Source: Corynebacterium camporealensis (GTDB lineage Bacteria; Actinomycetota; Actinomycetes; Mycobacteriales; Mycobacteriaceae). Taken from it: a stretch of 64,000 nucleotides of DNA. A program made the translations under genes and the position numbers. The stretch spans positions 1,379,815 through 1,443,814 of the forward strand of contig NZ_CP011311.1 of the NCBI RefSeq assembly GCF_000980815.1. Reading direction: 5' to 3'. A model generated the notes under the pieces. It ran no database searches. It was not told the origin of the DNA and saw only the letters and a program-made list of their open reading frames with translations. Within the stretch, counting starts at the first letter, position 1. Each line of letters starts with the position of its first letter. This document shows, one piece after another, positions 1-8,900 of this stretch.

Positions 1-1098
1 GGTGTATTCAGCATCGGTGACGTCACACCCGATCCCACAACGGGCACGACTCCTTCTGAGGCTGAGCGCATCCAGAACATGACGCAGATTGCCCTCAAGG
101 CTGAAGAGGTCGGTTTGGATGTCTTCGCTACCGGCGAGCACCACAACCCGCCTTTCGTGCCCAGCTCCCCGACGACGCTTCTGGCTTATATCGCTGCACA
201 GACTGAGCGGCTGCAGCTGTCGACGGCCACCACGCTGATTACCACCAACGACCCGGTCAAGATCGCTGAAGACTACGCCTTCTTGCAGCATCTATCCAGC
301 GGCCGCGTGGATCTGATGCTCGGCCGCGGTAATACCGGTCCGGTCTATCCCTGGTTTGGCAAAGACATCCGCCAAGGCATTCCATTGGCAGTGGAGAACT
401 ACCACCTGCTGCGCCGGCTGTGGCGGGAAAAGGTCGTCAACTGGTCCGGTAAGTTCCGCACCCCACTGCAGGGCTATACCTCCACTCCGGCACCGCTCGA
501 CGATGTCCCACCATTTGTGTGGCATGGGTCCATCCGCTCACCCCAGATAGCCGAACAAGCTGCCTACTACGGCGACGGTTTCTTCAACAACAACATCTTC
601 TGGAACAAAGAACACACCGCACAGATGGTGGAACTCTATCGCCGCCGCTTTGAAAAATACGGCCACGGCCGCGCCGACCAAGCCATCGTAGGCTTAGGTG
701 GACACGTCTTTATTGCTGATACTGAGCAGGAAGCAAAAGACTTCTACCGTCCCTACTTCGACAATGCCCCGGTCTATGGTCATGGCCCTTCCCTCGAAGA
801 ATTCACCGCACAGACACCGCTGACGGTGGGTACCGTGGAGCAAGTCATCGAACGCACCCTGCAATTCGCAGACTGGGTTGGTGATTATCAGCGCCAGCTC
901 TTCCTCATCGATCACGCGGGCCTGCCACAGGACGTAGTACTCAATCAGATTGAAATCCTTGGCACACAGGTCGTTCCGGAGCTGCGGCGTCGTTTTGCCG
1001 AGCGTCGCCCAGACCACGTACCTTCAGATCCGCCCACCCATGCCAGCCTGCGCGACAATCGCCAGTCCCCACACTTTTCCATCGACCCCGGAGAATAA
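1..1098 (+). CDS. CE1758-type FMN-dependent luciferase-like monooxygenase (5' end outside window)
   Basis: The reading frame is open from base 1, so the true start lies upstream; an internal ATG at 79 is not the start, because the residues before it (for example GVFSIGDVTPDP) continue the fold. The protein is a bacterial-luciferase-type TIM-barrel flavin oxidoreductase: FATGEHH and the SGRVDLMLGRGN stretch are typical of the LLM class. Such enzymes use reduced FMN and oxygen to oxidise a substrate, which cannot be read from the sequence. The next gene, 10 bases downstream, is an FMN reductase, so the two probably form a two-component monooxygenase. The name follows the family pair known from corynebacteria; no physiological role is assigned. 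Confidence 0.85.
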   Translation, partial: GVFSIGDVTPDPTTGTTPSEAERIQNMTQIALKAEEVGLDVFATGEHHNPPFVPSSPTTLLAYIAAQTERLQLSTATTLITTNDPVKIAEDYAFLQHLSSGRVDLMLGRGNTGPVYPWFGKDIRQGIPLAVENYHLLRRLWREKVVNWSGKFRTPLQGYTSTPAPLDDVPPFVWHGSIRSPQIAEQAAYYGDGFFNNNIFWNKEHTAQMVELYRRRFEKYGHGRADQAIVGLGGHVFIADTEQEAKDFYRPYFDNAPVYGHGPSLEEFTAQTPLTVGTVEQVIERTLQFADWVGDYQRQLFLIDHAGLPQDVVLNQIEILGTQVVPELRRRFAERRPDHVPSDPPTHASLRDNRQSPHFSIDPGE

Positions 1099-1108
1099 GG
1101 AGTAAACC

Positions 1109-1774
1109 GTGCGCTCACTCGTATTAGTTACTGCCGGTTTGTCCACTCCGTCGACCACGCGCCAGCTTGGCGATGCCCTCGTGGACGCCACCACCGCACA
1201 CATCAGCGCCCGCGGCGAAGGTGTGGACGTCACCGTCATCGAACTGCGTGACTTAGCAGCAGAGCTTGCCGATGCCATGACCAACTGGACTGCCGCCACC
1301 CCGCAGCTGGATGCCGCCAAACGCGCACTATCGACTGCCGATGGTCTTATTGCAGTCACCCCGGTCTTCCAGGGCAGCTACTCCGGACTATTCAAGATGT
1401 TCTTCGACACCCTAGAGCCCGACGCGCTTGACGAGCTGCCCACCATGATTGCTGCCACCGGTGGTTCGAGCCGTCACGCACTCGTGCTCGACTATGCGCT
1501 ACGGCCTCTCCTCAGCTACCTGCATGCCGTCGTGGTTCCGACCGGCATCTTTCAGGCAACCGAAGACTTTGGCACCGTCGAAGGCGAGCGCACTCGCCAG
1601 CGCATCACCCGTGCTGCACGCCAGCTTGCCGATGGCATGGTCACCCCCACCGATCGCGTCGCCGGAATGAACGGCGCCGACGAACAGCCCCGCCGCACCG
1701 GACTCGATGTGGAAGAAGACTTCGTCCCCTTCAACCAGCTGCTGCATGGCCACAATGGTGAGACCAAAGACTAA
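1109..1774 (+). CDS. CE1759-type NAD(P)H-dependent FMN reductase
   Basis: Flavodoxin-like FMN reductase of 221 residues. The N-terminus (LVLVTAGLSTPSTTRQL) is the phosphate-binding loop after the first beta strand, and the ADGLIAVTPVFQGSYSGLFK segment matches the flavin-binding region of NADPH-dependent FMN reductases. It starts at GTG 1109, preceded by a good AAGGAG site at 1098-1103 that overlaps the stop of the upstream monooxygenase. It is expected to supply reduced FMN to that partner. The C-terminal 40 residues are polar and probably flexible. Family assignment is firm; the substrate of the pair is unknown. Confidence 0.85.
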   Translation: MRSLVLVTAGLSTPSTTRQLGDALVDATTAHISARGEGVDVTVIELRDLAAELADAMTNWTAATPQLDAAKRALSTADGLIAVTPVFQGSYSGLFKMFFDTLEPDALDELPTMIAATGGSSRHALVLDYALRPLLSYLHAVVVPTGIFQATEDFGTVEGERTRQRITRAARQLADGMVTPTDRVAGMNGADEQPRRTGLDVEEDFVPFNQLLHGHNGETKD

Positions 1775-1842
1775 AACAAAGACGCCAACGGCTTAATCCA
1801 AGCCCGTCACCACTGGCTGCTACATGTGACGCAGGTTATGCG

Positions 1843-1848
1843 TACAAT
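1843..1848 (+). promoter_or_regulatory. Candidate -10 element (TACAAT) of sdaA
   Basis: TACAAT lies 41 bases before the sdaA ATG in a 115-base gap between the FMN reductase and sdaA. No convincing -35 hexamer is seen 16-18 bases upstream, which is common for corynebacterial promoters. An AGAAAGG ribosome site follows at 1872-1878. Confidence 0.45.
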
Positions 1849-1889
1849 GCGGGATTAGTCCCTTCCCTCGCAGAAAGGCAGTACTTTCT

Positions 1890-3299
1890 ATGACGATTAG
1901 TGTCACGGATATCTTTTCCATCGGCATCGGCCCGTCGTCCTCGCACACCGTTGGGCCCATGCGGGCGGCGAAAGCATTCTGTGAATCGCTACCCGAGTTC
2001 CCTGCCCGCGTGCACACCGAGCTTCGCGGCTCGCTGTCTGCCACCGGCCGCGGGCACGCCACCGACCGCGCAGTGATCCTGGGCCTGGCCGGCTGGGAGC
2101 CACTGACCGTCCCCGTCGATGCCGAACCCAACCCGAACCTGCCCATTCCGTCTACCGGACACATCTCCGGCCCGGCAGGCGAAGTCGATTTTGAGATCGA
2201 ATTCAACAACCAGCCAGTACCTGAACACCCCAACTGCGTCATCTTTAGCGCCTGGGATGCCGAGGGCAACGAGTTGGCCACCAACGCAGAGTACTTCTCC
2301 GTCGGTGGTGGTTTCATCCTTTCTCGCGAGCAGCTCGATGCTGAGATGAAGCAATCCCAGGAAGTCCCCGCTGGTGCTGCTGCCGCACAGGTCGAAGACC
2401 TCGTGCCTTATGACTTCGAAACTGGTGAGCAACTGCTGCACCAGTGCGCGGCCCACGACAAGGAAATCTGGGAAATCGTCCTCGCCAACGAAGCAGCCCT
2501 ACACCGCAACGATGGCGGCGAGGAAGCAGTGCTCAAGCACCTGGACTTGGTCTGGGACATCATGCGCGAGTGCGTCACCGACGGCATTTCCACCAAGGGC
2601 CTACTGCCTGGTGGACTGCGCGTGCCACGCCGCGCGCCGCAGATGTACCAGCAGCTACTCACCAAGCAGGAAGATCCCTACTGTGGCTTTTCCGCCATGG
2701 AATGGGTCAATCTCTACGCCTTGGCTGTCAACGAACAAAACGCCGCTGGCGGTCGCGTGATTACCGCACCGACCAACGGTGCCTGCGGCATCATCCCGGC
2801 TGTGCTGCACTACGCGCGCGATTTCCAGTCGCACTTCACCCGTGAGAGTGCCCGCCGCTACCTGCTGACTGCTGGTGCCGTCGGCATGATTATCAAGCAG
2901 AACGCGTCTATCTCTGGTGCTGAGGTCGGCTGCCAGGGTGAGGTCGGCTCTGCCTCTTCCATGGCTGCAGCCGGCATGGCAGCTTTGCTTGGTGGCACCC
3001 CGGCCCAAATCGAAAACGCCGCCGAAATCGCACTCGAGCACAACCTGGGTCTTACCTGCGACCCAGTGGGCGGCCTGGTGCAGATTCCGTGCATCGAGCG
3101 CAACGCCATTGGTGCGGTCAAATCCATCAACGCCGCCCGCATGGCGCTGATGGGCGAAGGCACCCACCACGTCACCCTGGACAATGCCGTACAGACCATG
3201 GCAGAAACCGGCCGCGACATGCTGTCGAAGTACAAAGAGACTTCCATCGGCGGTCTTGCCAAGACCATGGGCTTTAGCGTCTCCCAGGTCGAGTGCTAG
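1890..3299 (+). CDS. sdaA: L-serine ammonia-lyase (L-serine dehydratase), iron-sulfur type
   Basis: Single-chain L-serine dehydratase of 469 residues, the usual length for the fused beta-alpha form. It converts L-serine to pyruvate and ammonia with a [4Fe-4S] cluster. The N-terminal domain opens with [20 protein letters not shown], the family hallmark. The C-terminal catalytic domain carries [31 protein letters not shown] and [18 protein letters not shown], which contain the cluster-binding cysteines. The gene stands alone between its own promoter region and a strong bidirectional terminator. In C. glutamicum this enzyme is the main route of serine breakdown. Identification is secure. Confidence 0.97.
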   Translation: MTISVTDIFSIGIGPSSSHTVGPMRAAKAFCESLPEFPARVHTELRGSLSATGRGHATDRAVILGLAGWEPLTVPVDAEPNPNLPIPSTGHISGPAGEVDFEIEFNNQPVPEHPNCVIFSAWDAEGNELATNAEYFSVGGGFILSREQLDAEMKQSQEVPAGAAAAQVEDLVPYDFETGEQLLHQCAAHDKEIWEIVLANEAALHRNDGGEEAVLKHLDLVWDIMRECVTDGISTKGLLPGGLRVPRRAPQMYQQLLTKQEDPYCGFSAMEWVNLYALAVNEQNAAGGRVITAPTNGACGIIPAVLHYARDFQSHFTRESARRYLLTAGAVGMIIKQNASISGAEVGCQGEVGSASSMAAAGMAALLGGTPAQIENAAEIALEHNLGLTCDPVGGLVQIPCIERNAIGAVKSINAARMALMGEGTHHVTLDNAVQTMAETGRDMLSKYKETSIGGLAKTMGFSVSQVEC

Positions 3300-3330
3300 C
3301 ACGCCAGTAAACAAACCAGCGCGCACGAGT

Positions 3331-3362
3331 AAAGGCCAACACCATCAACGGTGTTGGCCTTT
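3331..3362. terminator. Bidirectional terminator between sdaA and hisS
   Basis: Perfect 13-base-pair stem AAAGGCCAACACC/GGTGTTGGCCTTT with a 6-base loop, lying between the convergent stops of sdaA and hisS. A short T stretch closes the stem on either strand, so it can serve both genes. Confidence 0.85.
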
Positions 3363-3404
3363 CGTTATGGACAAAGCTCGCTACGTCGAGCCCCCTTGGG
3401 CTAT

Positions 3405-4691
3405 TTAGCCCAAGCGCTGCGCCAGGTGTGTTGTCAGCTCCTCGAGTGCAACGTCGTGCTGCTCGTGGGCTTCCAGGTCCTTGACGGCAACGGTGCCGTT
3501 TTCGAGTTCCTGGTCGCCTAGGACGAGGGCGAAGCGAGCACCTGCGCGGTTAGCGCCCTTCATCGCGCCCTTAAGACCGCGGTCGCCAAAGGACATGTCG
3601 GTGGAAATGCCTGCCTTGCGCAGCTCATCGACGAGCACGGTCATGCGGTGCTTGGCAGCAGACCCCATTGCTACGCCATAGACATCGACGCGGGAGTCCG
3701 TGCCGTCGAGTTCGATGCCTTCTGCTTCCAGAGCCAGCATGGCGCGGTCCACACCCAGGCCGAAGCCGATGCCGGATAGGTCCTGGCCACCCAGCTGTGC
3801 CATCAGGCCGTCATAGCGGCCACCGCCACCGATACCGGACTGTGCGCCCAAGCCGTCGTGGACGAACTCGAAGCAGGTCTTGGTGTAGTAATCCAGACCG
3901 CGGACCATGCGCGGGTTGATGGTGTACTCGACACCCATGTCGTCGAGCATGCCGGTGACGGTCTCGAAGTGCTCGCGGCACTTGTCATCCAGGTGATCCA
4001 GCATCAGCGGTGCATCGACGAGCTTTTCCTGCATCTCCGGACGCTTGTCATCGAGTACTCGCAGCGGGTTGATCTCTGCACGACGACGGGTTTCTTCATC
4101 CAGGTCCAGCTTGAAGAGGAACTCCTGCAGCTTCTCCCGGTATGCCGGGCGGCAATCGGCATCGCCCAGGCTGGTCAGTTCCAGGCGGAAACCGGTCAGG
4201 CCCAGCGAACGGAAGCAACGATCTGCCAGTGCGACGACCTCAGCATCCAGTGCCGGGTCGTCGACGCCGATTGCTTCCACGCCTACCTGCTGCAGCTGGC
4301 GGTAACGGCCTGCCTGTGGGCGCTCGTAGCGGAAGAAAGGACCGTAGTAGTTCAGTTTGACCGGCAGCTGGCCGCGGTCGAGGTTGTGCTCGATAACGGC
4401 ACGCATAACACCTGCGGTACCTTCCGGACGCAGGGTGACAGAACGGTCACCGCGGTCGGCGAAGGTGTACATCTCCTTGCTGACCACGTCGGTGGACTCA
4501 CCAACACCGCGGGCAAACAGTGCGGTGTCTTCGAAGATCGGCAGCTCAATATGCTGAAAGCCGGAGAGTCGAGCCTGATGGACCATGGTCTCACGGACCT
4601 TGGCAAAGGCTGCGGACTGCGGCGGATAGTAATCCGGGACGCCTTTGGGGGCGGACAGGGCCTTGAACTGCTTCTTATCACTCACGCCCAT
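3405..4691 (-). CDS. hisS: Histidyl-tRNA synthetase
   Basis: Class II histidyl-tRNA synthetase of 428 residues. Motif 2 ([20 protein letters not shown]), the histidine-specific loop ([10 protein letters not shown]) and the motif 3 region ([11 protein letters not shown]) are all present, followed by the C-terminal anticodon-binding domain. It charges tRNA-His with histidine in the cytosol. The start overlaps the stop of the upstream MBL hydrolase by one base, so the two genes are probably cotranscribed and translationally coupled. The same pair order occurs in mycobacteria (Rv2581c-Rv2580c). Confidence 0.98.
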   Translation of the reverse strand: MGVSDKKQFKALSAPKGVPDYYPPQSAAFAKVRETMVHQARLSGFQHIELPIFEDTALFARGVGESTDVVSKEMYTFADRGDRSVTLRPEGTAGVMRAVIEHNLDRGQLPVKLNYYGPFFRYERPQAGRYRQLQQVGVEAIGVDDPALDAEVVALADRCFRSLGLTGFRLELTSLGDADCRPAYREKLQEFLFKLDLDEETRRRAEINPLRVLDDKRPEMQEKLVDAPLMLDHLDDKCREHFETVTGMLDDMGVEYTINPRMVRGLDYYTKTCFEFVHDGLGAQSGIGGGGRYDGLMAQLGGQDLSGIGFGLGVDRAMLALEAEGIELDGTDSRVDVYGVAMGSAAKHRMTVLVDELRKAGISTDMSFGDRGLKGAMKGANRAGARFALVLGDQELENGTVAVKDLEAHEQHDVALEELTTHLAQRLG

Positions 4692-5338
4692 TAGAGTACC
4701 TCCCCTGCTGCAATGAGGAACGGATTGGTCCTGCGCTCTTGACGCATCGTGGTCACAGGCCCGTGACCAGGCAGAAGCTGCAACTCATCTGCTAGCGCCC
4801 ACACCGGACCGCGCAAGGAGGCATCCATGGCCTTCGGATCGGAGTGCTCTAAGTCAGTACGCCCAATCGAGCCGCGGAAAAGCACGTCACCGGTCAGTGC
4901 AAAATCATCGCTGATAATCATCACGCAGCCCGGCGAGTGGCCAGGTGCGTGGGAGAGCTTAAAAGTATGCCCAATCAATTCCAGCTCGGTATCGCCTTCG
5001 AGGTCCCGCAGATCAGCAATGGGCAGCATGTCCTTGGCACCAAAAAGCTGTTGGGATTCCGGCGAGACACCAGAGCCATCTTTGAGCATGAATGCATCAT
5101 CCGGGTGGATATACACCGGCAGGTTAAGCTCCGCTGCCAAGTCACCGGCTTCTCGCGTGTGGTCTAGGTGACCATGGGTTAACACGATGGCTTCTAATTG
5201 CAGGTTGTGTTCTTCTGAAAGTTTGAGAACCTGCTGCTTGGCATGCATTCCCGGGTCAACGACAAAGGCACGTCCAGCATCGGCAACAACATACGTGTTC
5301 GTCCGGTAAGGACCGGCGGCAAAACCTAAAATTTCCAT
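4691..5338 (-). CDS. MBL-fold metallo-hydrolase (glyoxalase II-like)
   Basis: Metallo-beta-lactamase-fold hydrolase of about 215 residues. The zinc-binding HxHxDH motif appears as LTHGHLDHT, with further ligands in the SHAPGHSPG and LPGHGPVTT segments. The fold matches glyoxalase II (hydroxyacylglutathione hydrolase) but is short, and corynebacteria lack glutathione, so the true thioester substrate is uncertain. An ATG three codons upstream at 5347 is also possible; [17 protein letters not shown] at 5338 is the more usual start. It sits directly before hisS. Confidence 0.85.
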   Translation of the reverse strand: MEILGFAAGPYRTNTYVVADAGRAFVVDPGMHAKQQVLKLSEEHNLQLEAIVLTHGHLDHTREAGDLAAELNLPVYIHPDDAFMLKDGSGVSPESQQLFGAKDMLPIADLRDLEGDTELELIGHTFKLSHAPGHSPGCVMIISDDFALTGDVLFRGSIGRTDLEHSDPKAMDASLRGPVWALADELQLLPGHGPVTTMRQERRTNPFLIAAGEVL

Positions 5339-5428
5339 GCCCTCCACCCTAACCTAGGCACCAGACATTGCCTGCTGCTTTGCGATGCCACCCTCCCACC
5401 ACACCGCGTCCTCCGCAGGAGGGCATAA

Positions 5429-5457
5429 GAAAAAGGAGCGGACCGAAGTCCACTCCC
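5429..5457 (-). terminator. Terminator of tpx
   Basis: On the minus strand a GGAGTGGAC...GTCCGCTCC stem with a TTCG tetraloop is followed by a TTTTTCTT stretch, 27 bases after the tpx stop. Confidence 0.75.
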
Positions 5458-5483
5458 TATCTCACGGCGCTGCGTGCAGCGCT

Positions 5484-5981
5484 TTAGTTCAGTGCAGCCA
5501 GTGCTGCGTCGTAATCCGGCTCGGTGCCGATTTCTGGGACCAGCTCGGTGTAGACGACGTTGTGGTCAGCATCGGTGACGATGACCGCACGGGACAGAAG
5601 GCCCTTCATCGGGGAATCTTCCAGTGCAACGCCGAGCTTGTCGCCCAGGTCGGAACGGAAGTCCGATGCGGAGACAACGTTGTCGATGCCTTCAGCTGCG
5701 CAGAAGCGCTCCTGTGCGAAAGGCAGGTCACGGGAGACCGACAGTACGACGGTATTATCCAGACCTGCAGCCTTTTCGTTGAAGGCACGCAGCTGTGCAG
5801 CGCACACGCCGGTGTCAACGGATGGGAACAGGGAGACAACCAGGCGCTTGCCTGCGAAGTCTTCCTTCTTAACCTCTGCCAGGTTGGTACCTACCAGAGT
5901 GAAATCTGGGAAGGCGTCGCCCTTGGCGGGCAGATCGCCATTGGTGTGGACGGGGGAATCTTTAAACTTAGTTTCAGCCAT
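5484..5981 (-). CDS. tpx: Thiol peroxidase (Tpx-type atypical 2-Cys peroxiredoxin)
   Basis: Peroxiredoxin of 165 residues that reduces hydrogen peroxide and alkyl hydroperoxides using thioredoxin. The peroxidatic cysteine is in [19 protein letters not shown] and the resolving cysteine in [13 protein letters not shown], the spacing of the Tpx subfamily. The reading frame is open for 18 codons further upstream, but [19 protein letters not shown] at 5981 matches the family N-terminus, so that ATG is taken. The gene is divergent from the cyclophilin gene and has its own terminator. Confidence 0.93.
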   Translation of the reverse strand: MAETKFKDSPVHTNGDLPAKGDAFPDFTLVGTNLAEVKKEDFAGKRLVVSLFPSVDTGVCAAQLRAFNEKAAGLDNTVVLSVSRDLPFAQERFCAAEGIDNVVSASDFRSDLGDKLGVALEDSPMKGLLSRAVIVTDADHNVVYTELVPEIGTEPDYDAALAALN

Positions 5982-6108
5982 GCACCCGACCATACTTATC
6001 TTGTGAGACCTGCGCCACGGCATCGACCTTGCCACCGCATCGGCAATTCAAAGTACTAGACTCAATGCGGATAAGACCCAACCGTCTACAACGACAAGGA
6101 CGTAACAG

Positions 6109-6969
6109 GTGCCAAATAACCAAAAGCGCGGTGAAGAAGCTCTCTCCAAGTTGGATCGTGAGCTCAATTCCCGTGACCGTAAGGAAAAAGCCCGCCCGCT
6201 CGGTGTGGTTGCTGCTTCGGTAGTCGTCATTCTCGCCCTCGTGGGCGGTATCTGGTTCATGACCACCCGAGACGGCGACGACGAAGAAATCCAGGCTGAG
6301 GAGACCGCTACCGAGACTTCCCCGGAGGAAGCACCGGAGGCAACCGTGCTGGCTGCCCAGCGCGAAAACCAGCTGGATGAGACCGTCACCTGTACCTACG
6401 ACGAAAACGGTGAGGACGCCAACGGCGCTGAGGTCCCGAACGGCGATGACATCTCCGCTCGTGGCACTGTGACTGTGAACTTCCAGACCAACCAGGGCGA
6501 TATCCCGATGGAACTCGACCGCGAGTTGGCACCATGTACCGTCAACGCCATCACTGAGCTGGCTGACTCTGGCTTCTACAACGACACCATCTGCCACCGT
6601 ATGACCACCGGTGGACTCAACGTCCTGCAGTGTGGTGACCCGACCGGTAGCGGTGCTGGCGGCCCAGGCTTCCAGTTCGCTGACGAGTACCCAACCGACG
6701 AGACCGACGAAGCAAACCTGCAGAACCCGGTCACCTACCCGCGCGGTGCTGTCGCTATGGCTAACTCCGGCCCGGATACCAACGGCTCCCAGTTCTTCTT
6801 GAACTACGCCGATTCCCAGCTGGCACCGAACTACACCTACTTCGGCACCGTGACTGCCGACGGCTTAGAGACCCTCGACAAGATTGCTGAAGCAGGCGTC
6901 GAAGGCGGCCAGCCAGACGGCACACCAGCTGAAGAAGTGAAGATTGAAAGCGCAGAAGTTAGCGCTTAA
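6109..6969 (+). CDS. Membrane-anchored cyclophilin-type peptidyl-prolyl isomerase
   Basis: Peptidyl-prolyl cis-trans isomerase of 286 residues. A basic N-terminus is followed by one membrane segment at about residues 32-52 (ASVVVILALVGGIWFMT), an acidic linker, then the cyclophilin domain at about residues 115-285. Active-site motifs include NDTICHRM, GSGAGGPGFQFADE and ANSGPDTNGSQFFLN. The domain should face the outside and help secreted proteins fold. It starts at GTG 6109 after a GGACGTAACAG leader with only a weak ribosome site. The mycobacterial counterpart (Rv2582, ppiB) sits in the same place before relA; here the galactose block intervenes. Confidence 0.92.
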   Translation: MPNNQKRGEEALSKLDRELNSRDRKEKARPLGVVAASVVVILALVGGIWFMTTRDGDDEEIQAEETATETSPEEAPEATVLAAQRENQLDETVTCTYDENGEDANGAEVPNGDDISARGTVTVNFQTNQGDIPMELDRELAPCTVNAITELADSGFYNDTICHRMTTGGLNVLQCGDPTGSGAGGPGFQFADEYPTDETDEANLQNPVTYPRGAVAMANSGPDTNGSQFFLNYADSQLAPNYTYFGTVTADGLETLDKIAEAGVEGGQPDGTPAEEVKIESAEVSA

Positions 6970-6992
6970 ATCAAAACTGCAGCTTATTAATT

Positions 6993-7049
6993 AGCCCCTG
7001 TACCCCCGAATTTGGCTAGATAATTCGGGACAGGGGCTTTATTAATTTT
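6993..7049 (+). terminator. Terminator of the cyclophilin gene
   Basis: Two-part hairpin: outer stem AGCCCCTGT/ACAGGGGCT and inner stem CCCGAATT/AATTCGGG, followed by TTATTAATTTT. It ends the transcript 24 bases after the stop codon. Confidence 0.8.
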
Positions 7050-7103
7050 CGTCACAATTTTTCGATTTAACCATCTTCACAGGAAATTGAACCGATCCAG
7101 CGA

Positions 7104-7196
7104 CCTGGGAAAATAGACCAAAACGCACTAAAGGACTAAAAAGCTAAACCCACCAGTTACATACGTAACGTTAAGGCTTCTTAGCTTTCTCCCAGG
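7104..7196. repeat. Nested inverted repeats upstream of the secreted repeat protein
   Basis: The 312-base gap 6970-7281 holds the cyclophilin terminator and then three nested dyads: CCTGGGA (7104-7110) with TCCCAGG (7190-7196), AAAGCTAA (7140-7147) with TTAGCTTT (7181-7188), and GTTAC/GTAAC within 7156-7168. All are perfect and share roughly one centre. They could fold as an RNA or mark regulator sites for the gene at 7282. No known RNA family was recognised, and no convincing promoter was found in 7197-7281. Confidence 0.5.
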
Positions 7197-7281
7197 ATTA
7201 CTGTTATCTATTGCACCTTGCTGAAAAGCTCACTAACATCACCTGTGTTGCTAGACCCCTACGACCTCTTAAGGATCGAAC

Positions 7282-7599
7282 ATGAAGCTCTTCTCTCGTA
7301 AGGCCCTCGTTGCAGGCGCTACCGCAGTTGCTGTTTCCTTCGCCGGCACCACCGTTGCTACCGCTGAAGAAAACGCTGCAGCTGCTGCGGCTGTGGATCC
7401 AACCAACGATCCGAAGCTAACCGAGGATCCGAAGCTAACCGAGGATCCGAAGCTAACCGAGGATCCGAAGGAAGAGGGTTCCTCCACCGGCGATATTGAC
7501 CCAGAGGACATCACCGCTTGGATCGGCGTCTTCACCGCGGTTATCGGCGCGCTGGGCGTCCTGTTCGGCTTCCTGAACAAGTACTTCGACCTCTTCTAA
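7282..7599 (+). CDS. Small secreted protein with DPKLTE tandem repeats
   Basis: A 105-residue protein with a clear Sec signal peptide (basic start MKLFSRK, hydrophobic core, cleavage probably near TVATAEE). The mature part holds three and a half copies of the hexapeptide DPKLTE, a short acidic linker and a hydrophobic C-terminus (about residues 76-100) ending FLNKYFDLF. The C-terminal segment could be a membrane anchor or an amphipathic helix. AAGGA at 7270-7274 provides a ribosome site. A small secreted protein at this place is also known in C. glutamicum, but its function is unknown. No enzymatic motif is present. Confidence 0.8.
   Translation: MKLFSRKALVAGATAVAVSFAGTTVATAEENAAAAAAVDPTNDPKLTEDPKLTEDPKLTEDPKEEGSSTGDIDPEDITAWIGVFTAVIGALGVLFGFLNKYFDLF
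7408..7470 (+). repeat. 18-base tandem repeat, 3.5 copies
   Basis: The unit GATCCGAAGCTAACCGAG is repeated three times without a mismatch (7408-7461) and is followed by a half unit (7462-7470). It is in frame with the secreted protein and encodes DPKLTE. Perfect identity suggests recent expansion and possible copy-number variation between strains. Confidence 0.95.
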
Positions 7600-7631
7600 G
7601 TCGCATAATCGCCTACGGGTGACACAGTTTT

Positions 7632-7661
7632 AATGCCTGGTCTTTCGGCCAGGCATTTTTC
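7632..7661 (+). terminator. Terminator of the secreted repeat protein
   Basis: Stem AATGCCTGG/CCAGGCATT with a TCTTTCGG loop followed by a T run, 33 bases after the stop. The left border of the galactose block follows. Confidence 0.85.
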
Positions 7662-7724
7662 ATGTCTAGCTTCTATGCTTTGAGCGCAGTGTTCTTCACT
7701 AGTCTGCGCTTTTGCGTCAGATGA

Positions 7725-8900
7725 CTAACGAAGTCGTCGAGCGCCCTGCCCTGGACGTGCAAGCAAGAAGGTTGGCTCGGGGAAGCCATGGTCTTGTGCT
7801 GCGTGGGCGATGTTGTGGGCGACGGTGTCGACATCCTGGTTGTTTACTAGGGCGATTACTGCGCCACCAAAGCCGCCGCCGGTCATGCGGGCGCCAAGTT
7901 GGCCTGCGGCATCGAAGGCGCTATCTAACTCGGCAGTCGTGACTTCGTAGAGGTCCCGCAAGGAGATGTGGCTGTCCTTCATCAGTTCTTTGAAGGTCGC
8001 GAAATCCTCGTTGTCGAGGGCTTTGGCTGCATCGATGGTGCGTGCGGTTTCTTCCACGACGTGGCGGATGCGTTGCCTTTCTAATGGGGTCTCACCGTAG
8101 TTTTCGGCGTTGTCGAGCTCGCGGATTGTTTTATGGTGTGCGTGCTGGACTTTGTCGATGACACCGCGGCGGGAGGCATACTGGCCGTCGTTGAGGACGT
8201 GCGGGGCATTGGTGTTGGCAATCAGTAGTGCCATGTCGTGGCCTTCGAGGTCGAAGGGGACTTCGCGGACTTCGTTGGTTTGGAAGTCCACGACGAGAGC
8301 GTGGGCTTGGCTGCCAAAGAGGCTGGCATTTTGGTCCAGGCCACCGGTCGAGGCACCGACGACGTCGTTTTCGGCGCGGATGCAGGCATCGACAAGTTGC
8401 TTGCGTTCGTTGGTGCTGGGGTGACGATGGTGGTCGAGTTCGAAGGCGGCAATGGCGGTGGCGCACTCTAATGCGGCCGAGGAGGACAGGCCGGCGCCCA
8501 GGGGAACGTCGGAGACGATAGCCAGGTTCATGCCCTGGCAGTCCAGGATGCCGGCTTGTTGTGCGGCCCAAATGGAACCGGCGACGTAACCAGACCAGTC
8601 GTTGGGGTGACCGGGTGTGATGTCGTCGAGAGCAACAGTTGTGCTGACGGTATCGCCGTCGTAGACAGAGACGATGTGGAGCATGTTGTCAGTGCGGGTG
8701 CTGGCAGCCACGGCGGTGTTTTGTTCCAGGGCAAAGGGGATGGAAATACCACCGGCGTAGTCAATGTGTTCGCCGATGAGGTTTACGCGTCCTGGTGCGG
8801 CCCAGACGCCTTGTGGTTCAGCCCCGAAGTGCTCCTGGAAGAGCTGTGTGGCATCGTCAGCGAGTTTGTCGTCACTGCGGGTAGTAGCCCACTTACACAT
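7725..8900 (-). CDS. galK: Galactokinase
   Basis: GHMP-family kinase of 391 residues that phosphorylates alpha-D-galactose with ATP to galactose 1-phosphate, first committed step of the Leloir pathway. The galactokinase signature GRVNLIGEHIDYAGG, the ATP loop PLGAGLSSSAALECA and the C-terminal motif ARMTGGGFGGAVIAL are all intact. ATG 8900 (MCKWATTRSDDKLADD) is chosen because it overlaps the galT stop by eight bases; the frame is open for 25 more codons upstream, inside galT. It is the last gene of the galactose operon. Confidence 0.97.
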   Translation of the reverse strand: MCKWATTRSDDKLADDATQLFQEHFGAEPQGVWAAPGRVNLIGEHIDYAGGISIPFALEQNTAVAASTRTDNMLHIVSVYDGDTVSTTVALDDITPGHPNDWSGYVAGSIWAAQQAGILDCQGMNLAIVSDVPLGAGLSSSAALECATAIAAFELDHHRHPSTNERKQLVDACIRAENDVVGASTGGLDQNASLFGSQAHALVVDFQTNEVREVPFDLEGHDMALLIANTNAPHVLNDGQYASRRGVIDKVQHAHHKTIRELDNAENYGETPLERQRIRHVVEETARTIDAAKALDNEDFATFKELMKDSHISLRDLYEVTTAELDSAFDAAGQLGARMTGGGFGGAVIALVNNQDVDTVAHNIAHAAQDHGFPEPTFLLARPGQGARRLR

